Part shown: piece by piece, positions 58,325-64,000 of the stretch
Layout: the number at the start of each line of letters is the position of its first letter
How positions within the stretch are numbered: position 1 is the first letter of the stretch
NCBI GenBank assembly: GCA_002110485.1
Contig: MOWL01000069.1
Coordinates: 124,001-188,000 of the forward strand
Length of the DNA stretch: 64,000 nucleotides
Direction: 5' to 3'
Source of the DNA: Emergomyces orientalis
Lineage: Eukaryota; Ascomycota; Eurotiomycetes; Onygenales; Ajellomycetaceae
Notes under the pieces: model-generated
Databases searched by the model: none
The model's input: the letters and a program-made list of their open reading frames with translations, nothing else
What the model was told of the DNA's origin: nothing
Made by a program: the position numbers and the translations under genes

Positions 58325-60084
58325 ATGGTTGTGTTCGTCGACCATGAGCAGCAGCGCCCTAATTTTGCGGCTCTAAGGCTCCGATATCACAACCACCGCC
58401 ATCTGGCTAGTACCCACCCAAATGCCATATTCCTGAAGAACTCTATCCCTCCGATGTTCATGAATTCTCATCCACCTCCCCTTTTAACTTCAGATGGCCA
58501 TGCGACATCAAATAGTGGGAGCGGTGGTGGTGACAGGGGCTACGATAAGGAACATGATAAGGATGGTGACGAGGGGAAAGCCTCGGAAGAATGCCCCGCA
58601 GTTAGAAACAGCAATAATGCTTCTGGTGGTGGACAACGGGCGAATCCAAACGTCAATGGATTCTCAGCTGCGCTGAGTTGTTATCCGTATGTAAAATGAA
58701 ATCTAGGAAATCAGCCTCTTTTATTTCTCCTTCTTTTTGCTTTGCAGGAACACACGCCTTTGTTTCCTCTCTACTTCATACTGAGTGGTGTTGATATACT
58801 AAGTATAAAAATCCATTATTCTCTATTCATAGAGTGGTCATTCAGATTGCCCGGTCCGTGGATCTGAACACGCTGGATTCGCTATCCATGACATGTCGCC
58901 AGTTTCGCGCGAACTTACTACCTTTCCGGTCGCAGCTCGTCCGAGAATCCTTACGGTGCCGGAATGAACCGCTGGATGAAAACCCATCGAAAGAGAAGGA
59001 CGACGAGGGCAACAATGCTGCACCAGACTTTGTGACAGATGATGTGCCCGGCGTTTTTCAGGTTTTTTCCCAACCCGCTACAAGTACTGCTAGTATTGCT
59101 CTGGATGGATATTCGAGTGCTCCTAGATTTACCGCGGGGAAAGTAGGGCGGTGTGCTCGAGATATGGTTGCGGAATGCCAGAGATGCATGTCCAATGTTT
59201 GTAGGGTAAAGCCTACCCCCCCCCCCCCCCCCCCTAACCCTAACCCCAAAATAAAAATAAATATAAAAATAAAAAAAGAGCCCCTTCTCCGTAGAATTTA
59301 GGCTAATATTCTTCAGAACTGCACTGTGAAGCCCGTTGGGACCTCGATGTTGAAAAACAGATTTCGTCGCCTTTGTTCAACATGCCTTACTGCCCCATTA
59401 TCAGATCATTTCTCACCTTTGGTCCCTTCGACACACGATAATCATGAACACCACCAGCACTATCGTCCACCTTCACCGCCACAAACGAGAACACAGACGT
59501 TCACTAACATCGCATTTGACCTCAAACCCTGCCACTGCGAGGAGTCCTTCTGGCTTTGTAGACCATGTGGCCAGACTCTCAGGTCCGATGATACCACATA
59601 CAAACGCGTGTGGACGTGGCGGACCCGCTACAGCGCGTATTTAGGCGGTGGGCTGGGCACGGGCATCGGAGAGGGCTGGCAAGGCGTTAAATGTGGGCGC
59701 GGGGAGAGGTGTCTCTCTGCAGAGGAGATTGAGATGGAGGTTGACTGTGAGGTGGATGATTGGACGTCTGAGGATTTAGATCATCATAATCATCATCATG
59801 GTAGTAATGCTGGTGATGGTAGCCATTGCGATTCGCTACAACATGGTGATGGTCATGGTGATGAGGAGCCCGGTTATTTAAGACAGGAGATTGAAGGTGT
59901 GGGCGGGGTGGTGAAACAGAAGGTTAAGAAGAGGGTGAAAGTGGGTGCGTGTGTAGAGGAGCATGAGGATGAGAGGGAGACAGCATCGTATTTGAAGAGG
60001 GAGTACTTGGGGGATGTGAGGAGTTGGTGTGGATGGTGTGAGAGGGTTGTGCCGTGTAGCAAGGAAAGGGAGGGGTTGGAGTAA
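58325..60084 (+). CDS. F-box-like, cysteine-rich protein
   Basis: Three exons: 58325-58686, 58833-59205, 59317-60084; 500 residues. Intron donors are GTATGT and GTAAAG. The first junction forms YPVVIQIARSVDLNTLDSLS then MTCRQFRANLLPFR (about 120-155), an F-box-like helix set that would bind Skp1. The second joins CQRCMSNVCR to NCTVKP. Cysteines at 236, 239, 244, 247, 265 and 268, with a later CHCEESFWLCRPCG and C-terminal WCGWCERVVPC, suggest one or two zinc-binding modules. F-box proteins with such cysteine clusters are common in Eurotiomycetes but uncharacterised. An SCF ubiquitin-ligase adaptor role is likely but inferred. Exon 1 is disordered. The second intron contains a long C-run and a telomere-like repeat. 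Confidence 0.78.
59216..59248 (+). repeat. Poly-C run plus telomere-like (CCCTAA)2 in an intron
   Basis: Nineteen C followed by TAACCCTAACCCC. CCCTAA is the complement of the fungal telomere unit TTAGGG. It lies 10 bases after the second intron's donor in the F-box gene. Confidence 0.9.
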
Positions 60085-61744
60085 TGTCGTCCAACCCCTC
60101 TTCCCCCCTTCGGGTCATTTCCATATCTTTGTGAGGGTCCGCGCATTAGCTAGTTAGCTACCTTTTCTTTCCTATTGATGTTGGGTATAGTATTACTCTG
60201 ATGATGTAGACTTGCACAGATCACCTCAATATATTAAATTAGACTCGCTTCGTCCCTCGTTCGAATGCTTCACTGGGATATCTGTGGTCCGAACGGTGGT
60301 AAGAGCATTGGCAAACTTAGAACTAAGGAATTGAAGTTACCGCAAAATGGGATATCGTTTTGTTGGCTCTAGGTTTTATTTTCCGATGATATTGTTGCCT
60401 GAAGCTTTGGCTAAACACATCACGCAAGTATGGGGCGGGCGTGTTGCCTGAATACCCCGTGGACTCATTACTCGATCTCGATTATGATTCCATTCCTGTT
60501 CTTTCTTTATTACGTCCCTTGTTGTATATGATTTGTTCTCATGCTTTCCCGTCAATCGTTCATCTGCGGTAGGGTTTAGACGTTTGTAGCAGAGAATAAA
60601 GTCGATGGTTACGACATTATCTTCCTCTTTATTTCCGAGATTTATCATTTTGGGGGAAGTGTCAAGTTCGGAGATATGATTCAAAGAGGAGCTAAATAAA
60701 AAAATAAAATAAAATAAAATTAATAAAAGAAAAGAAAAGAAAATGGAGTGAAATTGGAACAGGCAGGAGACGATCTTGACAGCTTGTTGGCAGAGCCAAT
60801 CTATGCTGTTTATACGCAGCGGTATGCAAAATGATAAAGCTGAACAATCAGGACGTGGGACGTGCACCAGAAACTAGGGGGAACGGGCAGTATGATACAT
60901 GCTATCAAAGGGTGTGACCCGGCGAAAACATCTCAAAATCGACGGAGAAGATAAAAATAGACTGAAATGAAGTTCATATGTGAGAATCTCGGGGTTCATG
61001 AGTATTTATTGCAGTGCGTAGACCATACATGTCCGAATTGATGAGAGAATTTAGTGGAATCGGGGAGAAAACCCAGCATTTTCTCTCGATAAAAGCGGCC
61101 ATTTATATCGTGTTGCCGCTCAAACAGCCATCATTAGCCGGAAGGATGGGCACAGAGTGAGACATGGGGGCCCATAAGTGAGGAAGGCCGTCGGGAAGTA
61201 GAAATTACTGAGTTGATTATTTCAACCAATTGTGCACCTTGGACTTTTGGTTGGATAGTTGCATGCTTTTCAGGGTCGTACAGTTCGATACGGACATGAC
61301 ATGACCATGTTGATAATGCCAGTGGAATCCCTTGTGGTCCCTTTGTGGGTATATGGAACCTCGAACAAAGCTGCGAACGGGACAAGGGAATACAGCTTAA
61401 CGGTTCCCGCCCCCAATTACCTTCCCTTTCTCTTCCTCTTGCAGAACAAAGCCGACATCCTCAGGAATCCATACGTCTGCCAGGAATGTTTCGAAAAGCC
61501 TCCGTCGTAGTGTATGGCCCCAGCATGGATGCACCCATCCCATGGAGGATATGTTCAGCTTCAAATATGGACTGGGTTCTGATGATATTAGCTGATGGCC
61601 TTTCTTACATAATTGTTAAATCTCGTAAGTCCGAACAAATATTTATTATTGTCCTCGGAGAAGAAGAACTTTCCGTGCAGAGGGACAATGCTTCGCCGAC
61701 GTGGAGATATGCTTTCTATTCTTGGAAATATCAGGGGTCGATTC
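60085..61744. other. Intergenic between F-box gene and copia element
   Basis: About 1.66 kb. Contains (AAATAAAATA)n and GAAAA runs at about 60695-60745. Open frames at 60376-60867 (minus), 61134-61385 (minus) and 61345-61803 (plus) have no recognisable domain. Confidence 0.45.
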
Positions 61745-61903
61745 TGTTAGGTGATACTAGGGCTACCCGGGTCACATGCCCCACACACACATATATATTT
61801 TAGCTAGTTAGGTAGTTCAATATGATAGGCTTGATGCACTCTATGAGGTTATGAGGCCCTCTGTTTAATACGCTGCGTTACTGCTATCTATTTCTCTTAT
61901 ACA
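61745..61903 (+). mobile_element. Candidate 5' LTR of the copia element
   Basis: The segment starts TGTTAG, a usual copia LTR start, and could end at ACA (61903), giving TGT...ACA ends. It holds a TATA-like ATATATATTTTA at 61789-61803. The right edge is uncertain: if the primer-binding site is at 61847, the LTR must stop before it. The 3' LTR lies outside the window, so the boundaries cannot be confirmed. Confidence 0.35.
61847..61855 (+). other. Possible half-tRNA(iMet) primer-binding site
   Basis: GGTTATGAG matches the complement of the initiator-tRNA-Met anticodon arm (GGGTTATGAGCCC). Several copia-class elements prime from a cleaved initiator tRNA at this place. It lies 66 bases before the gag ATG. 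Nine matching bases are not conclusive. Confidence 0.3.
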
Positions 61904-61920
61904 GCTAGTTCTTGCCTCTC

Positions 61921-64000
61921 ATGGTGAACTTACGGTCAGGCAACAGTCCTGATCTTACGAGGGAAAATAAGCCGACTAGGCGAGCGGAACGTACGCCGGA
62001 GAATATTGAAAACGAGCCCTTTCCAACCCCCATTACAGCCCGTAAATTGCCCGCAAGAGCTCCTTCGGAGGAGTCAAGTGCTGATTTCGAAGATCCAATG
62101 TCGGATATGTCGGATACGGGCTCAGATCGCGATGAACCCACCCAGGAGGCTCAGGTTGAGCATGATGACTCCTTGAGCGCTGAGACCCGGGCGAGGTTGG
62201 AGATTGCGAGGTTGGAGAATGAAACAGCGCGGATTAAGGCTGGTGCTGGTGCGGGGGAGCTCGCAGGCGCCAATATGACGGCTTATTTGAAGGCCATTAA
62301 GGAGTTTCGACTTACAGTTAAGCTTCTTGAAAAGCCAGTTCTGCTGCTGGGCTCCATGAACTATCCCATGTGGAGGGATGAGGTTCTTCTCGCGGCGAAG
62401 GATTCAGAAACAGATGATATTTTGTTAAATAAGGAGCTGGCCCCGCCTGAGGGGGTCAGTGAGGACGTTGCGAAGCTCTGGAGGGAGCGGAATAGCTGGC
62501 TGCGTAATTATATGTGGTCAGCGATTTCCGCACAGGCTAGAACTCATTTTACTATACCGAAGGAGAATCAATTGTCTGCCTATATGCTGTGGTCCATAGT
62601 AGAGGAGAACTTCGCTGAACGCCGCGTAGTTCGCCGGTTTCGTCTTTTCAATGAGTTCCTGGGTATGACGGCTGAGTCTTGCGGGTCGGATCGTGCGTTT
62701 ATTGAGCGTCTCTTAGCCGTACGAACTGAATATAAGCGATTAGATTTTTATATGCCGGATTCCGTCTTCTTTGATCGATTGCTTGCGGGGATTCACAGTA
62801 GATGGGCCAATCTCATACGAAATAGGATGGATGATATTGAAAAGAGTGGTGAAGATACTCTCCTGGAGGATGATTTTGTGGGTCTATGCCGTGATATTCT
62901 GCTTCGATTGCCCTCTGGCGGCAGTTCCTCTTCTTCAAAGAACACAAAGGCGCCCGTAAATAATGCGAGCAGTATGGATGATGCGGGTGAGAGCCCTGCT
63001 CCATCTGCATCAGGCAGGCCAAAATGCTCACATTGCGGGATTGTGGGCCATAATGAGGAGAGCTGTTGGAAAAAGCACCCAGAGAAGCGTCCGTCAGGTT
63101 ATTCTAATGGAAAAAGGCGTGGTGGCACCAAGAAGGATAAGAAGAAGGCCAATAATGAGGATTCTTCCAAGAGCCCCGATGACGGCTCTGCTCCTGTACA
63201 CAGTACGGTTGAGAAGGTGTTCCATGCTCGTGAAATCGTCCGTGATGATGATATTGCGGATGAGTGGGTTCTGGACTCGGGGTCTGGCGCTCACGCAACA
63301 CCACGCAAGGAGCTTGTTAAATGCCATTCAATGAGCTCCAATGTTAAATTGAAAATGGCGGATGGGACCATTGTTCCAGCTGCGGCCGTTGGTACGGTTG
63401 AACTGGCGGTTGATGGGGCGGATGTGTGCCTGGAAGGTGTGCGATTTGCCCCCGAATTAGAAGCAAATATCGTGAGCTTTGGCAAATTAGTCCGCAAGGG
63501 CTATACGTTCAAGCAATTGGCATATGGAGAAGCTCACTCGATTATTATGACCTCTCCCGATCGAATGGTCAGCTTCACTGCTGTTTTGAATGAGAAAGAT
63601 ATCTATGTCATTGAAAAGCCTCCGCAAATCCGAGATTTGATTCAATTCGCCATGCCTAATGGTGATTTTCGGCCCGTAAATGCTGTGGATGACTCGCTAT
63701 TGGCTCTGCCATCAATGAATATAAAACCAGTAGAGCTCACGATGCTGCAATGGCATTTGAAGCTGGGTCATCTTAACCACATGGATATAGCGAAGATGGC
63801 CGCGGATCCGCGCATGGGGATGAGGATTAAAGGCTCCAAGGCTCTGCCTTTTTGTAAAACCTGCGTGCAGGCTAAGATGGCTCGTCCTGCTTTTGAGCCC
63901 ATGATTAGAAAAGTGAAGCCTGCTGCACGATTATTTATTGATCTTGCGGGCGGTGGGCGTACCTTATTCAATGAGGATGGCGTTCCCACGTATGGGGGGG
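61921..64000 (+). CDS. Ty1/copia retrotransposon Gag-Pol, 5' part (open at window end)
   Basis: An unbroken frame of 693 codons from ATG 61921 to the window edge. Order: a charged N terminus with a coiled-coil-like stretch, a copia Gag core (LLGSMNYPMWRDEVLLAAK; LWSIVEENFAERRVVRRF), then a zinc knuckle CSHCGIVGHNEESC with ligands Cys369, Cys372, His377, Cys382. Next is an aspartic protease with Asp452 in WVLDSGSGAHATP. Then comes the Gag-pre-integrase zinc region (WHLKLGHLNH with His612; PFCKTCVQAKM) and the first residues of the integrase core (RLFIDLAGGGRT, whose Asp is the first catalytic acid). Protease before integrase marks the copia order. No stop or frameshift is present, unlike the LINE at 46-47 kb, so this copy may be young. 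Reverse transcriptase and RNase H should follow beyond the window. Confidence 0.93.
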   Translation, partial: MVNLRSGNSPDLTRENKPTRRAERTPENIENEPFPTPITARKLPARAPSEESSADFEDPMSDMSDTGSDRDEPTQEAQVEHDDSLSAETRARLEIARLENETARIKAGAGAGELAGANMTAYLKAIKEFRLTVKLLEKPVLLLGSMNYPMWRDEVLLAAKDSETDDILLNKELAPPEGVSEDVAKLWRERNSWLRNYMWSAISAQARTHFTIPKENQLSAYMLWSIVEENFAERRVVRRFRLFNEFLGMTAESCGSDRAFIERLLAVRTEYKRLDFYMPDSVFFDRLLAGIHSRWANLIRNRMDDIEKSGEDTLLEDDFVGLCRDILLRLPSGGSSSSSKNTKAPVNNASSMDDAGESPAPSASGRPKCSHCGIVGHNEESCWKKHPEKRPSGYSNGKRRGGTKKDKKKANNEDSSKSPDDGSAPVHSTVEKVFHAREIVRDDDIADEWVLDSGSGAHATPRKELVKCHSMSSNVKLKMADGTIVPAAAVGTVELAVDGADVCLEGVRFAPELEANIVSFGKLVRKGYTFKQLAYGEAHSIIMTSPDRMVSFTAVLNEKDIYVIEKPPQIRDLIQFAMPNGDFRPVNAVDDSLLALPSMNIKPVELTMLQWHLKLGHLNHMDIAKMAADPRMGMRIKGSKALPFCKTCVQAKMARPAFEPMIRKVKPAARLFIDLAGGGRTLFNEDGVPTYGG

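Noticed and set aside
60376..60867. 163-codon minus-strand frame with a hydrophobic stretch
   Set aside because: The hydrophobic run comes from an AAAT-type low-complexity tract; no family match.
1..64000. CRISPR arrays, operons, riboswitches
   Set aside because: No regularly spaced repeats; the genes are eukaryotic with introns and separate promoters.

Overview
This window is a gene-sparse piece of a filamentous ascomycete chromosome. The evidence is eukaryotic: short GT-AG introns with CTAAC/CTGAC-type branch sites, an intron-containing tRNA, pyrimidine-rich leaders and many microsatellites and homopolymers. The protein set (an MpkA/Slt2 MAP kinase, Msg5-type phosphatase, Pam18, Rlp24, EFM4, EFM7) reads like Eurotiomycetes. 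The wide intergenic spacing suggests Onygenales rather than Aspergillus, but that is inference. All genes were read by eye; splice sites were chosen from frame, consensus and family conservation.

Layout. 1-8.4 kb: tRNA-Asp, a pterin carbinolamine dehydratase, a glutamate-1-semialdehyde-aminomutase-like aminotransferase, and a large disordered protein on the minus strand. 8.4-17.4 kb: about 9 kb without a supportable gene, full of simple repeats. 17.4-21.3 kb: a CT-rich leader and an Msg5-type dual-specificity phosphatase. 22.7-32.7 kb: an S58 (DmpA-like) peptidase, the eEF1A methyltransferases EFM4 and EFM7 facing each other, an epoxide-hydrolase-type alpha/beta hydrolase, and a DUF2985 membrane protein. 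35.5-37.5 kb: a single-finger C2H2 protein. 40.2-44.0 kb: an unrecognised membrane protein, then RLP24 and PAM18 divergently transcribed from a 327 bp shared promoter. 44-50 kb: a decayed LINE, a small secreted DUF3237-like protein, and a frameshifted coding relic. 50.9-57.2 kb: a gamma-glutamyltranspeptidase-family enzyme and the Slt2/MpkA cell-wall-integrity MAP kinase. 58.3-60.1 kb: an F-box-like cysteine-rich protein. 61.7-64.0 kb: the 5' part of an open, apparently undecayed Ty1/copia retrotransposon that runs off the window.

Functional links. Msg5-type phosphatases dephosphorylate Slt2-type kinases, and both are present here about 34 kb apart. EFM4 and EFM7 both methylate translation elongation factor 1A and are convergent with about 185 bp between stop codons. 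RLP24 (60S assembly) and PAM18 (mitochondrial import motor) are housekeeping genes sharing one promoter region. I found no convincing wholly new multi-gene system. The best leads are the EFM4/EFM7 pair, the frameshifted relic at 49.6-49.9 kb, the unassigned membrane protein at 40.2-41.8 kb, and the contrast between the dead LINE and the open copia element.
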